Part shown: positions 40,595 through 50,280 of the stretch, one piece after another
Position numbering within the stretch: the first letter of the stretch is position 1
How the letters are laid out: the number at the start of each line of letters is the position of its first letter
Assembly (NCBI RefSeq): GCF_900116685.1
Contig: NZ_FPBL01000011.1
Span: 1-57,708, forward strand
Direction of reading: 5' to 3'
DNA from: Nitrosomonas eutropha
GTDB lineage: Bacteria; Pseudomonadota; Gammaproteobacteria; Burkholderiales; Nitrosomonadaceae
DNA length: 57,708 nucleotides
The notes under the pieces: model-generated
Told to the model about the DNA's origin: nothing
Databases searched by the model: none
What the model saw: the letters and a program-made list of their open reading frames with translations, nothing else
Made by a program: the position numbers and the translations under genes

Positions 40595-40849
40595 TCAATC
40601 AGCTGATTTTTTTGCAGTTTCCCACTGTTCGGGCGTGTAGGTTTTCATGGATAACGCATGGATTTCTTCGCGCATCCGGTCACCAAGCGCCTGATAAACC
40701 AGTTGATGCTGCTTGACGATATTCTTTCCCTGAAACTGCTCGCTGACGATCACAGCGCTAAAATGATGGCCGTCATCCCCTATTACCTTGATCCAGGTAC
40801 AAGGCAGCCCGGTTTTAATTGAATGTTCGATTGACTCTGCTGTAACCAC
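40595..40849 (-). CDS. ibaG: BolA-family protein IbaG
   Basis: 84 residues of the BolA fold with the family stretch DDGHHFSAVIVSEQFQGKNI, then KQHQLVYQALGDRM. In many proteobacteria ibaG follows the mla genes, as here (last of the minus-strand run). BolA proteins work with monothiol glutaredoxins in Fe-S handling. It converges on sucB. Confidence 0.88.
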   Translation of the reverse strand: MVTAESIEHSIKTGLPCTWIKVIGDDGHHFSAVIVSEQFQGKNIVKQHQLVYQALGDRMREEIHALSMKTYTPEQWETAKKSAD

Positions 40850-40892
40850 AACTACTCCTTTATTCGTAATAATATAAAAGTTGTCATCCTAC

Positions 40893-41648
40893 TCATGAGC
40901 GAATTTTGTAGCCACTTTTTAGCATCCACAATGCCCACCCTGAAATCACAATGAGACAGCACAGCACAACGCTCATGCTGATATAAGGTGAAATGTCAGA
41001 AGTGCCAAAAAAACCATAGCGGAAACCATCGATCATGTAAAAGAACGGATTCAGATGCGACAGGAACTGCCATATCGGCGGCAAGGAATGGATGGAATAA
41101 AACACACCAGAAAGAAAAGTCAGCGGCAGCACAATAAAATTCTGGAAAGCAGCCAGCTGGTCAAACTTGTCAGACATAATCCCGGCAATGACGCCCAATA
41201 CCCCCAGCAGAGCACTGCCAAGCAACGCAAACAATATCACCCAGAGCAACGACTGCAGCGGCAATGGATAAAACAGGAGAGCAACAGCATATACCCCTGA
41301 GCCAACAATCAATCCGCGCAATGTTGAAGCGCTAACATAGGCCAGAAAAATCTCCAGGTAAGAAAGTGGCGACAGCAGGATAAAGACCAGATTTCCGGTT
41401 ATTTTCGACTGGATCAGGCTGGAAGATGAATTGGCAAAGGAGTTTTGCAAAACCGTCATCATTACCAGCCCGGGAATCAGAAATACGGCATAAGTAACAC
41501 CATCATAAACTTGCACCCGATTAGCAAGTACATGAGAAAAAATTAGCAGATAAAGCAGGCTGGACAAGATTGGTGCCAGTATCGTCTGCAAGCTGACTTT
41601 CCAGAAACGCAATAATTCCTTGTAAAACAGAGTATAAAAACCGGTCAC
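40893..41648 (-). CDS. ABC-2 type transporter permease (YadH-like)
   Basis: 251 residues with six hydrophobic segments and the ABC-2 export-permease pattern (LIPGLVMMTVLQNSFANSSS, and TFLSGVFYSIHSLPPIWQFL near the end). It overlaps the upstream ATPase gene by 4 nt. The pair forms an exporter of unknown substrate, like YadGH, placed between mlaB and ibaG. Confidence 0.85.
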   Translation of the reverse strand: MTGFYTLFYKELLRFWKVSLQTILAPILSSLLYLLIFSHVLANRVQVYDGVTYAVFLIPGLVMMTVLQNSFANSSSSLIQSKITGNLVFILLSPLSYLEIFLAYVSASTLRGLIVGSGVYAVALLFYPLPLQSLLWVILFALLGSALLGVLGVIAGIMSDKFDQLAAFQNFIVLPLTFLSGVFYSIHSLPPIWQFLSHLNPFFYMIDGFRYGFFGTSDISPYISMSVVLCCLIVISGWALWMLKSGYKIRS

Positions 41649-42559
41649 GCGCCACCTGCCGAATCAGCTTCCATAAGCTTCATGAATACCGACTCAAGGT
41701 CAGGTTGAAGCAGTTTAATATCAAGCACTTGTATTCCAGATTTTCGTAAAATTGACAATGCCGTCTCGATCTCTGAACTGTCCTTTATTTTCAGGCTGTG
41801 CAGACAGCCTTCCTGTTTACCTGGCCATGCCTGCAAACCGGATGGCAATTCCTCCGAAGACAAACGAAACTCCAGTGTGTAACCTCGCGTGCTGTGCACA
41901 AGGTTATGCATACTATCAAGTGCGATAATTTTTCCCTGCTTGAGCACTGCCACACGATTACACAAGGCTTCGGCCTCTTCCAGATAATGCGTAGTCAGAA
42001 CAATCGTATGGCCCTGGAGATTAAGTTGCTGGATGAATTGCCACAAACTTTGACGCAAATCCACATCTACGCCCGCTGTCGGTTCATCAAGAATAATCAC
42101 CGGAGGTTTATGTACGAGCGCCTGTGCGATCAACAAACGCCGCTTCATGCCACCTGACAAGGTGCGTACATTCGTATGTGCTTTTTCTGTGAGATCAAGA
42201 TGGTGCAGAATTTCATCAATCCAGACATCATTTTGCTTAAGGCCGAAATAGCCTGACTGGATCACCAGCGTCTCACGCACAGTAAAAAAGGGATCGTACA
42301 CCAGTTCCTGTGGAACCACACCCAGCCTTTTTCGCGCTTCACGATAATCGGACAAGACATCGTACCCCATAACACTGGCAGTTCCATGACTTGCACGGGT
42401 TAAACCAGCCAGGATACTGATCAATGTGGTTTTACCTGCACCATTAGGGCCCAGCAACGCGAAGAACTCACCTGGTTGAATAACCAGATCGACATTATCC
42501 AGCGCAACCAGCGCACCATAGCACTTGCCTAGCCGCTGTATCTCGATAGCCGGGGTCAT
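41645..42559 (-). CDS. ABC transporter ATP-binding protein (YadG-like)
   Basis: 304 residues. The Walker A is LLGPNGAGKTTLIS, the signature is TLSGGMKRRLLIAQAL and the Walker B is VIILDEPTAGVDV. A C-terminal extension of about 80 residues is typical of DrrA-like exporters. It pairs with the permease at 40893-41648. The gene follows mlaB after 62 bp and could be part of the same transcript. Confidence 0.88.
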   Translation of the reverse strand: MTPAIEIQRLGKCYGALVALDNVDLVIQPGEFFALLGPNGAGKTTLISILAGLTRASHGTASVMGYDVLSDYREARKRLGVVPQELVYDPFFTVRETLVIQSGYFGLKQNDVWIDEILHHLDLTEKAHTNVRTLSGGMKRRLLIAQALVHKPPVIILDEPTAGVDVDLRQSLWQFIQQLNLQGHTIVLTTHYLEEAEALCNRVAVLKQGKIIALDSMHNLVHSTRGYTLEFRLSSEELPSGLQAWPGKQEGCLHSLKIKDSSEIETALSILRKSGIQVLDIKLLQPDLESVFMKLMEADSAGGA

Positions 42560-42621
42560 CTCATCACGGGAAACAATCAGAATTTATTGAACAAAACAAA
42601 GGAACGGCAGCACCTACCCAA

Positions 42622-42936
42622 TCAACCGGATTTACCTGTACAGCCGGATGGAATTAAAGCGTCTACGTCATATAACTCGATAAGGCCAGCCAGATTTGCC
42701 GGCAGGTTGATGAATTCAATTTTCCGGCCGTGTATCTGGGCAGCACGCACCCACTCAAGCAACATACTGACAGCTGAAGAATCCACCTGGGTAACCTCCG
42801 CCAGGTTGATCACCCCATTGTCCAGCTTGATTGCCGCCACACCTGCACGAGTGATTCCAACTACATTATCGTAAGTTACCGGACCACGAACAAAAAGACG
42901 GCCTTCCTCCACGCGCATGCCGGTTTCCGTATCCAT
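42622..42936 (-). CDS. mlaB: Mla lipid-transport STAS protein
   Basis: 104 residues with a STAS fold and the conserved QVDSSAVSMLLEWVRAA loop. MlaB binds and stabilises MlaF in the inner-membrane complex. It starts 6 bp after mlaC. Confidence 0.88.
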   Translation of the reverse strand: MDTETGMRVEEGRLFVRGPVTYDNVVGITRAGVAAIKLDNGVINLAEVTQVDSSAVSMLLEWVRAAQIHGRKIEFINLPANLAGLIELYDVDALIPSGCTGKSG

Positions 42937-42942
42937 GCCTGT

Positions 42943-43560
42943 TTACTTGCCCTGCATGGATGTATTTTTCTCCACAAGTGTTGTGATCAGACCATCCACG
43001 CCACCGTTTCTGATCTGACTGTTAAAGGTGCCCCGATAATTGGTTACCAGGCTGACACCGGCAACAGTTACATCGTAAACCTTCCAGCCATTACTACTTT
43101 TTTCCATGGAATAGTCGATCGGCACCGGCTGTTTACCGCTCCCCTGGATCACCTGAGTCTTGACTGTTGCCCTGGTATCCTGCGGGTTGACATTACTTGG
43201 GCTGACCTTGATGATCTCATCACGATAGCTGGTCAGCGAAATGGAATAGGTTCGCACCAGTAACGTGCGAAATTCCTTGACCAGAGATTTTTTCTGATCT
43301 GGACCTGCAAGTGACCAGTTTTTACCCATCGCCAGCTGGGTCATGCGTATGAAGTTAAAATGCGGCAATATTTTTTCCCGGATAAGATTCAATACCTTGT
43401 CCTGGTTGCCCGCCCTGATACCATCATCCTGATTGAGTATGGTAATCACTTCATCAACTGTATTTTTGATCAGCGTATCAGGTGAAACATCCTGTGTTGC
43501 TGCAGGGAATGCAATAACCAGTAATACCAGAAAAATAATCTTATTAAATAATAGTTTCAT
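42943..43560 (-). CDS. mlaC: Periplasmic phospholipid-binding protein MlaC
   Basis: 205 residues with a signal peptide (MKLLFNKIIFLVLLVIAFPA, then ATQD) and the Ttg2D/MlaC domain, containing NFIRMTQLAMGKNWSLAG and VKTQVIQGSGKQPVPIDYSM. It shuttles phospholipid between the outer-membrane and inner-membrane Mla complexes. It is spaced 15 bp from mlaD. Confidence 0.93.
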   Translation of the reverse strand: MKLLFNKIIFLVLLVIAFPAATQDVSPDTLIKNTVDEVITILNQDDGIRAGNQDKVLNLIREKILPHFNFIRMTQLAMGKNWSLAGPDQKKSLVKEFRTLLVRTYSISLTSYRDEIIKVSPSNVNPQDTRATVKTQVIQGSGKQPVPIDYSMEKSSNGWKVYDVTVAGVSLVTNYRGTFNSQIRNGGVDGLITTLVEKNTSMQGK

Positions 43561-43575
43561 GTTTTATCGCCTGTT

Positions 43576-44055
43576 TCAAATTTCGGAATCCGAATCTTTT
43601 TTCTCTGACGCCTTATCGAACAAGAAACGCCCGATCATTTCCTCCAGCACAATCGCCGAGTTGGTTTTCATAATCTTTTCACCATCTGTGAGCATCTCCT
43701 CATCCCCGCCTGGTAACAATCCAATGTACTGCTCCCCCAACAACCCTGATGTCAGAATGCTGGCAAATGTATCCTTGGGAAACCGGTAGCGTGTATCCAC
43801 CTTCATGGTTACCACCGCATCATAGGTCTGCACATTAAACTGAATATCTGTGACACGCCCCACCACCACACCCGCACTTTTAACGGGGGCACGCACCTTT
43901 AAACCACCGATATTCTCGAAATTACCGACCAGTACATAGCTTTTATCTGCCTGAAAATCCATAAGGTTACCTACTTTCAACCCCAGAATCAGCAATGCAC
44001 CAATCCCCGCCATGACGAAGAGGCCCACCCAAAAATCCATCATGGTACGTTGCAT
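43576..44055 (-). CDS. mlaD: MCE-domain protein MlaD
   Basis: 159 residues with one N-terminal transmembrane helix (VGLFVMAGIGALLILGLKVG) and a single MCE domain (FENIGGLKVRAPVKSAGVVV). It forms the hexameric ring of the inner-membrane Mla transporter. It overlaps mlaE by 1 nt. Confidence 0.93.
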   Translation of the reverse strand: MQRTMMDFWVGLFVMAGIGALLILGLKVGNLMDFQADKSYVLVGNFENIGGLKVRAPVKSAGVVVGRVTDIQFNVQTYDAVVTMKVDTRYRFPKDTFASILTSGLLGEQYIGLLPGGDEEMLTDGEKIMKTNSAIVLEEMIGRFLFDKASEKKDSDSEI

Positions 44056-44861
44056 CAGCTTACCCCTCTGAACATAAATGCAGTTAAAACAAAATCCAGG
44101 CCCAGAATTGCCAGCGCGGAAGTGACCACTGTACGAGTCGTTGCACCCGATACCCCCTCTGCCGTTGGCGGTGCATCAAATCCCTCAAACACGGCAATGG
44201 CCGTCACTACCACACCAAAAAAACAGCTTTTGATGACACCGTTTACAATGTCATAACGGAAATCAACCGAGCTTTGCATCTGCGACCAGAAAGAGCCTTC
44301 GTCCACACCGATAAAAATCACCGTCACCAGATAGCCGCCAAACACACCCATCACAGAAAACATGGCTGCCAGCAGCGGCATTGAAAAAACTCCACCCCAG
44401 AATCGCGGCGCAACGATGCGTGCGATCGGATCCACTGCCATCATGCCCATGGCGGCCAGTTGCTCGGTTGCTTTCATTAGCCCGATTTCGGCAGTCATGG
44501 CCGAACCTGCCCGGCTGGCAAACAGCAAGGCAGCAATCACTGGCCCCAATTCGCGCACCAGAGATAACGCCACCAATGTTCCCACTGCCGATTCGGAACC
44601 AAATTTCTGCAGCGTTTCATAACCCTGCAATCCCAGCACCATGCCAACAAACAGCCCGGATACCAGAATAATAATCAGCGACATCACTCCGGCATAATAG
44701 ATCTCACGCGTAATCAAACGAAAACGCAGAAAACCGGGAACAGATTTCAGCAATACCAACAGCATAAAATGGGTCGCGCATCCAAGTCGCCAGATACTAT
44801 CAACCATCCTGTGCCCGATCGACTCGATAACGATTCTGATCCGTCTAAGCAAACTGATCAC
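44055..44861 (-). CDS. mlaE: Mla permease MlaE
   Basis: 268 residues with five to six membrane segments and the MlaE-family core ELGPVIAALLFASRAGSAMT, then AEIGLMKATEQLAAM. It is the integral membrane part of the retrograde phospholipid transporter. It lies 28 bp after mlaF. Confidence 0.94.
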   Translation of the reverse strand: MISLLRRIRIVIESIGHRMVDSIWRLGCATHFMLLVLLKSVPGFLRFRLITREIYYAGVMSLIIILVSGLFVGMVLGLQGYETLQKFGSESAVGTLVALSLVRELGPVIAALLFASRAGSAMTAEIGLMKATEQLAAMGMMAVDPIARIVAPRFWGGVFSMPLLAAMFSVMGVFGGYLVTVIFIGVDEGSFWSQMQSSVDFRYDIVNGVIKSCFFGVVVTAIAVFEGFDAPPTAEGVSGATTRTVVTSALAILGLDFVLTAFMFRGVS

Positions 44862-44889
44862 TCCCTGTATTCATGCTGACAATATCCGG

Positions 44890-45705
44890 TCAGACATCGC
44901 TTCCAGCGCCTACTCCCAAATCCTGAGAATAAGGCTGTGCCTGATAATGAAAGGGCACCGGGCCATCTATTTCACCATGAACGAACTGGTGTACGAATGG
45001 TACTTTTGATTCACGTACCTCATCAGGCGTTCCGTGCGCAGCAATCACCCCATCGGCCAGAAAATAAACGTAATCAACAATCCGCAGCGACTCCTGAATG
45101 TCGTGTGTCACCATAATGGAAGTCATGCCGAGTGTATCGGTCAGGCGGCGAATCAAACCGCCAATCACGCCCAATGAAATTGGATCCAGACCAGTAAACG
45201 GTTCGTCGAACATCATCAGCATAGGATCCAGTGCAATAGAACGCGCCAGTGCCACGCGCCGCGCCATTCCGCCAGAAAGTTGCGCCGGCATCAGGTGCTG
45301 GGCACCGCGCAAACCAACTGCGTGCAATTTCATCAGCACCAGATCCCGGATCATTGATTCAGGCAAATTCGTGTGTTCACGCATCTGAAAAGCAACATTA
45401 TCAAACACTGACAAATCGGTAAACAATGCACCGAACTGGAACAGCATGCCCATTTTACGTCGCAACTTGAATAATTCATTCCGGCCGAGCTCATGTACAA
45501 CTTGCCCCGCTACACTGACAGATCCAATCGAAGGCCTGACTTCACCTCCAATCAGCCGCAGCAGAGTCGTTTTTCCTGACCCACTCCCTCCCATGATGGC
45601 AACCACCTGCCCGCGCGATATGCTCATATCAGCACCTTTCAGAATTGGCCGGGTGCCATAGGCAAAATTAACGTTCCTGAATTCAATCAATGGACTGGTA
45701 ACCAT
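44890..45705 (-). CDS. mlaF: Mla ATPase MlaF
   Basis: 271 residues from the ATG at 45705, which gives MVTSPLIEFRNVNFAYGTRP, the usual start. An open frame extends to 45789 but would add residues foreign to the family. It has Walker A GGSGSGKTTLLR (near 39-50), signature LSGGMARRVALARSI, Walker B MLMMFDEPFTGLD and the H-loop MVTHD. It is first gene of mlaFEDCB, which maintains outer-membrane lipid asymmetry. Confidence 0.93.
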   Translation of the reverse strand: MVTSPLIEFRNVNFAYGTRPILKGADMSISRGQVVAIMGGSGSGKTTLLRLIGGEVRPSIGSVSVAGQVVHELGRNELFKLRRKMGMLFQFGALFTDLSVFDNVAFQMREHTNLPESMIRDLVLMKLHAVGLRGAQHLMPAQLSGGMARRVALARSIALDPMLMMFDEPFTGLDPISLGVIGGLIRRLTDTLGMTSIMVTHDIQESLRIVDYVYFLADGVIAAHGTPDEVRESKVPFVHQFVHGEIDGPVPFHYQAQPYSQDLGVGAGSDV

Positions 45706-45830
45706 CAGTTTCTGTCTTTTAACTTCCAAAATTTCAGTGACATGCGTAACATCTCCAAGGTTGTGCCCCGATTCCAGTGCTGGCCACACAGATATTCCAA
45801 CCCGAACATTCCCCTGACATAATCCAATTC

Positions 45831-46706
45831 ATGCATTTTACCAGAGCCCCCCGGATACCACCCAACCCGTCACTCTCTTTCCTGAAATTTTGTCTTTTTA
45901 CAATCTTTCTGATTGTTGTGCACACCCAACCGGGGCTGGCCGACACCATCTATCGCTCTACCGATCCCCATGGTCGAACTCTCTATTCTGATATCCCCAC
46001 CCCAACCGCAAAACCTCTGCAACTTGCCGCCCAGCCAGCACGGAGCAAATATCGAGTCGCCAGGGTTATCGACGGCGATACTGTCGTGCTTGAGAATAAC
46101 AAACGGGTAAGATTGCTGGGCGTGAATGCACCCGAGATCGAGAACCGGTTTCGTCCGGCAGAACCAGGCGGGATCGAAGCAAAAAAATGGCTGCAAGGGA
46201 AACTACAAGGGCGCAGTGTTTATCTGGAACATGATCGGCAAACGCAAGATCATTATAAAAGAATGCTTGCTCATCTATATCTTGCGGATGGAGAACATAT
46301 CAACCTGTCTCTGGTGGAAAAAGGGCTGGCTGTTGTCACGCTGATATCTCCCAATCTGCTGCATGCTAATACCCTGATCAAGGCGCAGCAACGGGCAGAA
46401 GCAAAGAAACTCGGGGTCTGGTCAATGAAGCAATACCAGCCACGTCAACTGGTCAAACTAACCGAAAAACCATTTGGCTGGCAGCGCTACCGGGTAAAAG
46501 TCACAGCACTCAAACGTAACCGCCGGTTCAGCCGCCTTATCATCGGCAAAAATATCGACCTCACTATTGCCAACCAGGATCTGGCCCTGTTCCCACGTCT
46601 GGAAACTTATCTGAATAAGCCGTTGGAGGTACGTGGCTGGGTATCACGCAAGAAAAACCATTTTTCAATACGCATTCAGCATCCGAGTGCATTGATTCTG
46701 TATTAA
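45831..46706 (+). CDS. Exported thermonuclease-like protein with DUF4124 segment
   Basis: 291 residues from the Met at 45831, which gives a signal peptide (SFLKFCLFTIFLIVVHTQPG, then LADT). An open frame exists to 45777. A short DUF4124-like stretch (DTIYRSTDPHGRTLYSDIP) precedes a staphylococcal-nuclease domain, with VIDGDTVVL, RLLGVNAPEIE and LGVWSMKQY. The catalytic Asp and the Arg/Glu pair positions appear to be kept. It is probably a periplasmic or surface nuclease. It diverges from mlaF. Confidence 0.8.
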   Translation: MHFTRAPRIPPNPSLSFLKFCLFTIFLIVVHTQPGLADTIYRSTDPHGRTLYSDIPTPTAKPLQLAAQPARSKYRVARVIDGDTVVLENNKRVRLLGVNAPEIENRFRPAEPGGIEAKKWLQGKLQGRSVYLEHDRQTQDHYKRMLAHLYLADGEHINLSLVEKGLAVVTLISPNLLHANTLIKAQQRAEAKKLGVWSMKQYQPRQLVKLTEKPFGWQRYRVKVTALKRNRRFSRLIIGKNIDLTIANQDLALFPRLETYLNKPLEVRGWVSRKKNHFSIRIQHPSALILY

Positions 46707-46743
46707 GAGCACTTCTGAAAATTGGTTTTCAGATGAGGCACCT

Positions 46744-47427
46744 TTAAGAAAAATCACTGTAGCGTGACCGTTTGCGCCATTGAATACGTGGAATAATCAG
46801 TCCCAGAAATAAACCGGCAAACAGTACCAATCCTCCAGCATAAAACCATTCTCGCTCGACCTGTTTGCCCAGCGTCTGGTTTTCTTGCTCGAGTTTGCCC
46901 AGTTTTGCCGTCAAAACATCTGTTTGTTGTCGCAGTTCCTGATTCTGATTATCAAGCTGTACAGCATTGGCAGCCAGCTGCTTTATTTTGGATAACTCGG
47001 CCGCCAGCTGCTTGTTATTCTTCTCAAGCATCGTTGCCCGCTGCATCAGTGTTTCATACTCATGCCTGATAAGATCAGCCTGTGCACGCGGATTATCCGG
47101 GCGATTCTCATCGCCTGAAAACTGATTGCTTAATGCTTCGAGCAGCACTCTCGCTGCCGGTTCAGTCATCAGGTGCCGTGTTAACACCCATCCTTCAGCA
47201 CCGCCAGCTGTCCTGACCCTGGCATGCCCACTGCTCCGGTCGCGCTCCAGTACTTCTAGCTCAGCGCCACTTTTCAATACCTTCACAATTGCATGTTTAT
47301 GACTGGGGCCTGTCCGTACTAACACTTCCACCTGATCACTGGCATAGCCTTTTTCAGCCTGAGCCGCCAATGGCAATACACACACAAAAACGACAAAAAT
47401 AATCAGAAGATGGGTAAGTCTACTCAT
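46744..47427 (-). CDS. YgiM-like SH3-domain membrane protein
   Basis: 227 residues from the Met at 47427 (MSRLTHLLIIFVVFVCVLPL, then AAQA: a signal peptide). The open frame reaches 47457. A bacterial SH3 domain (about 25-85, VEVLVRTGPSHKHAIVKVLK) is followed by a coiled coil (about 110-185) and a C-terminal transmembrane helix (FYAGGLVLFAGLFLGLIIPR). This matches the TIGR04211/YgiM architecture. Its role is not firmly known. Confidence 0.8.
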   Translation of the reverse strand: MSRLTHLLIIFVVFVCVLPLAAQAEKGYASDQVEVLVRTGPSHKHAIVKVLKSGAELEVLERDRSSGHARVRTAGGAEGWVLTRHLMTEPAARVLLEALSNQFSGDENRPDNPRAQADLIRHEYETLMQRATMLEKNNKQLAAELSKIKQLAANAVQLDNQNQELRQQTDVLTAKLGKLEQENQTLGKQVEREWFYAGGLVLFAGLFLGLIIPRIQWRKRSRYSDFS

Positions 47428-47529
47428 TTCACTTATAGTGGCTGGTTCCGGAAACAAAATAGTACGGCCATCGTTAACGCATGCCGGAACATCCGGTTTT
47501 CATACGAATCTGATCTGAAAACGCTAACG

Positions 47530-47724
47530 CTACTTGTTGTCATCAAATCCCGATATGAAATATTTAATCAATAGCACCAGAAAAAAGGGAAGGGAACTCA
47601 GTGTCGTCATCAGATAATGTTCATAGGTAAACTGATCACCTTCATCCATAATGATATAGGTAAAGAAAACACCAATCGGAAAAATGATCATTAAGGATTG
47701 GAGTAACAAAAACAGATTCTTCAT
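47530..47724 (-). CDS. Small two-helix membrane protein
   Basis: 64 residues with two hydrophobic helices (LFLLLQSLMIIFPIGVFFTY, and LSSLPFFLVLLIKYFI) joined by an acidic loop. I do not recognise a family. The composition is coherent for a real membrane protein, and it lies 102 bp upstream of the YgiM-like gene on the same strand. Confidence 0.5.
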   Translation of the reverse strand: MKNLFLLLQSLMIIFPIGVFFTYIIMDEGDQFTYEHYLMTTLSSLPFFLVLLIKYFISGFDDNK

Positions 47725-47840
47725 TGTACTGTCTCACACTATCTTGCTCATTGCCACGAGAAACCGCATTTACACTACAATAGAATATCATAGAAACTCA
47801 GATCATTATGTCGGGGCGGCAATACCCAAAGCCACATGAA

Positions 47841-48179
47841 ATGACCGAATCATCTCGGATTTTACTCATTCTGACCAACTTCCCGGATGAAGCAAGCGCC
47901 AGGAAGCTGGCAAAAATACTGGTTGACCAGCAGCTGGCAGCATGTGTCAATATCTTGCAGGGATGCACTTCAATTTATCGCTGGCAGGGTCAAATTGAAA
48001 CAGCCAGTGAAATACCGGTTCTGATTAAAACTACCCGACAACGATACCAAGACGTGGAACAAACGATCAAATCACAACACCCCTACGAACTCCCCGAAAT
48101 TATTGCTGTCCCTCTCGATAGCGGGCTACCCGCTTACTTACAGTGGATAGCTAATGAAACAACCGAAACAGATATCTAA
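47841..48179 (+). CDS. cutA: Divalent-cation tolerance protein CutA
   Basis: 112 residues from the Met at 47841, the normal CutA length; the frame is open from 47808. It carries the family motifs ACVNILQGCTSIYRWQGQIE, then IKTTRQRYQ and HPYELPEIIAVPL. It forms cytoplasmic trimers; its role in copper tolerance is debated. It lies 12 bp before dsbD, as in many proteobacteria. Confidence 0.94.
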   Translation: MTESSRILLILTNFPDEASARKLAKILVDQQLAACVNILQGCTSIYRWQGQIETASEIPVLIKTTRQRYQDVEQTIKSQHPYELPEIIAVPLDSGLPAYLQWIANETTETDI

Positions 48180-48191
48180 CCGGGATAACCA

Positions 48192-50135
48192 ATGCGCTGG
48201 ATAAAATTCATTTTGATTTTGCTGTCACTATGCCTGATCAGTACGCACACCATGGCCGAAGAAAGCCAGGCCGGGGGGTTGATGAGTATTTTGCAACGAC
48301 TGGGGATGAGTACCGATCAGACCGAGCAGGAATTACTGCCACCGGATGAGGCATTCAAGCTGTCCCTCGAAGTACAGGATGATCACACACTGATTGCCCG
48401 CCTGGCACCAGCCAGGGATTACTATCTTTATCGTGACAAGATTGTTTTTGAATCAAAGAGTGAAGGGATTCACATCGAGCAAGTCACCCTGCCATCAGGG
48501 AAAATGAAGAATGACCAGCTCTTTGGCAATACTGAAGTGTACTACCAGCCACTGGAAGCTGTTATCACACTGCGCCGCGAATCATCTGCTCCGGAGCAGC
48601 TATCCCTCTCTGCTACCTACCAGGGTTGTAACGAACCAATCGGTGTGTGCTATGCGCCGATCAACAAGGAAAATGAACTACTGCTGCCCGCCCTGAAGGC
48701 CATGGTGGACACAGCCGCCAGTGCCATCAGCAGCAATGTACAAGCAGCCAGCACAGATTCCACTGCCAAATTATTTCAACCACCTGCCAAACCTGCTCCA
48801 TTATTTGAAACAGAGTCCTACAAAATAGAACGCCTGTTCGCCAGCGGCAATTTCTGGCTGATTCTGAGTGGCTTTTTTGGCATTGGCGTGCTGCTCGCTT
48901 TCACGCCCTGCGTATTCCCCATGTTGCCAATTCTGTCCGGAATCATCGCCAGCAAAGGACAGCAAATGTCGAAAACACGCGGCTTCATACTGGCACTGGC
49001 CTATGTACTGGGGATGTCGATCACTTATGCCGCAGCTGGTGCTGCCGCAGGCTTATCCGGGGCCATGCTATCCACCGCACTGCAAAATGCCTGGGTACTG
49101 GGAACATTCGCACTCATCTTTACTGCACTGGCATTCTCCATGTTTGGTTTCTACGAACTGCAAATGCCTGCTTTCATACAAAACAAGCTGATGGAAGAAA
49201 CCAGTCATTTCAAGGGTGGCCAACTAGCTGGCGTGTTTGGGATGGGCGCACTGTCCGCACTGATCGTCAGCCCCTGTGTTGCCGCCCCACTGGCTGGCGC
49301 ATTGATCTATATCAGCCAGACTCGTGATGTAGTGTTAGGTGGATCCGCCCTGTTTGTCATGGCATTGGGGATGGGCGTTCCACTGCTGTTGCTCGGTGTT
49401 TCTGCGGGCGCGCTATTGCCTAAAGCTGGGGCGTGGATGAGATCCATTCAGCAATTTTTTGGTGTCCTGCTGCTGGCCGTGGCCATCTGGCTGATCTCTC
49501 CCGTAATTACAGAAGTCGTCCACATGCTGCTCTGGGCAGCGTTACTGATCATTTCAGCCATCTACCTGCATGCGCTTGATCCACTACCCAATCAGGCCTC
49601 TGGCTTCAGTAAATTTCTCAAGGGGATCGGCGTTATTGCATTACTGACCGGTGTGGCATTACTCATCGGCGTACTTTCCGGCAGTCGGGATGTCCTGCAA
49701 CCCTTGTCGAAATTTAACCTGACTGCATCCCCCCCTTCCGCACAGCTTGCTGAATCCCCGGCTGGCACGAATGCTCCCCTGCCATTCAAGCAAATAAAAA
49801 CAGTTGCAGAGCTGGATGAACTCATCCGCCAATCGCAGGGACGTTACGTCATGATCGACTTTTACGCCGACTGGTGTATTTCCTGCAAGGAAATGGAACG
49901 CTTCACCTTTACCGATCCACAGGTCCAGGCGCGTTTGAAGAATGTCGAACTGGTTCAGATCAACGTAACCGAAGGAACAGCAGATGACGCCGAACTGCTC
50001 AAGCGTTTCAAACTCTTCGGTCCACCTGGAATTCTGTTTTTTGATAAGCAGGGAGTTGAGATTCCTGACATCAAGATTATTGGCTACCTCGACAAAAAAG
50101 ACTTTGTTACCGTGCTGGATGCAATACTGCTCTGA
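48192..50135 (+). CDS. dsbD: Thiol:disulfide interchange protein DsbD
   Basis: 647 residues. A signal peptide is followed by the N-terminal immunoglobulin-like domain with a redox Cys pair (YQGCNEPIGVCYAP). The eight-helix core has FTPCVFPMLP and SPCVAAPLAGA, and the C-terminal thioredoxin domain has DWCISCKEM (C562, C565). It carries electrons from cytoplasmic thioredoxin to periplasmic proteins, including cytochrome c maturation factors. It is in an operon with cutA, and a TlpA-like protein follows. Confidence 0.95.
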   Translation: MRWIKFILILLSLCLISTHTMAEESQAGGLMSILQRLGMSTDQTEQELLPPDEAFKLSLEVQDDHTLIARLAPARDYYLYRDKIVFESKSEGIHIEQVTLPSGKMKNDQLFGNTEVYYQPLEAVITLRRESSAPEQLSLSATYQGCNEPIGVCYAPINKENELLLPALKAMVDTAASAISSNVQAASTDSTAKLFQPPAKPAPLFETESYKIERLFASGNFWLILSGFFGIGVLLAFTPCVFPMLPILSGIIASKGQQMSKTRGFILALAYVLGMSITYAAAGAAAGLSGAMLSTALQNAWVLGTFALIFTALAFSMFGFYELQMPAFIQNKLMEETSHFKGGQLAGVFGMGALSALIVSPCVAAPLAGALIYISQTRDVVLGGSALFVMALGMGVPLLLLGVSAGALLPKAGAWMRSIQQFFGVLLLAVAIWLISPVITEVVHMLLWAALLIISAIYLHALDPLPNQASGFSKFLKGIGVIALLTGVALLIGVLSGSRDVLQPLSKFNLTASPPSAQLAESPAGTNAPLPFKQIKTVAELDELIRQSQGRYVMIDFYADWCISCKEMERFTFTDPQVQARLKNVELVQINVTEGTADDAELLKRFKLFGPPGILFFDKQGVEIPDIKIIGYLDKKDFVTVLDAILL

Positions 50136-50280
50136 CAACCAGACAGCAACCAGCCACACTTACACCATTTTGCAGACATAGCGATACTCGCTGCGTCTTG
50201 AGTGCGCCGGTACAGCAAATGCCAAATTGATCCGGTATCTGTTGTACCGCGTAAATATCTACTTCTTTCCGGAATCCTTT

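Noticed and set aside
46715..46734. Hairpin TCTGAAAA/TTTTCAGA between the thermonuclease-like and YgiM-like genes
   Set aside because: It has an 8-bp AT-rich stem without a T-run; it may be a weak bidirectional terminator but I cannot support the call.
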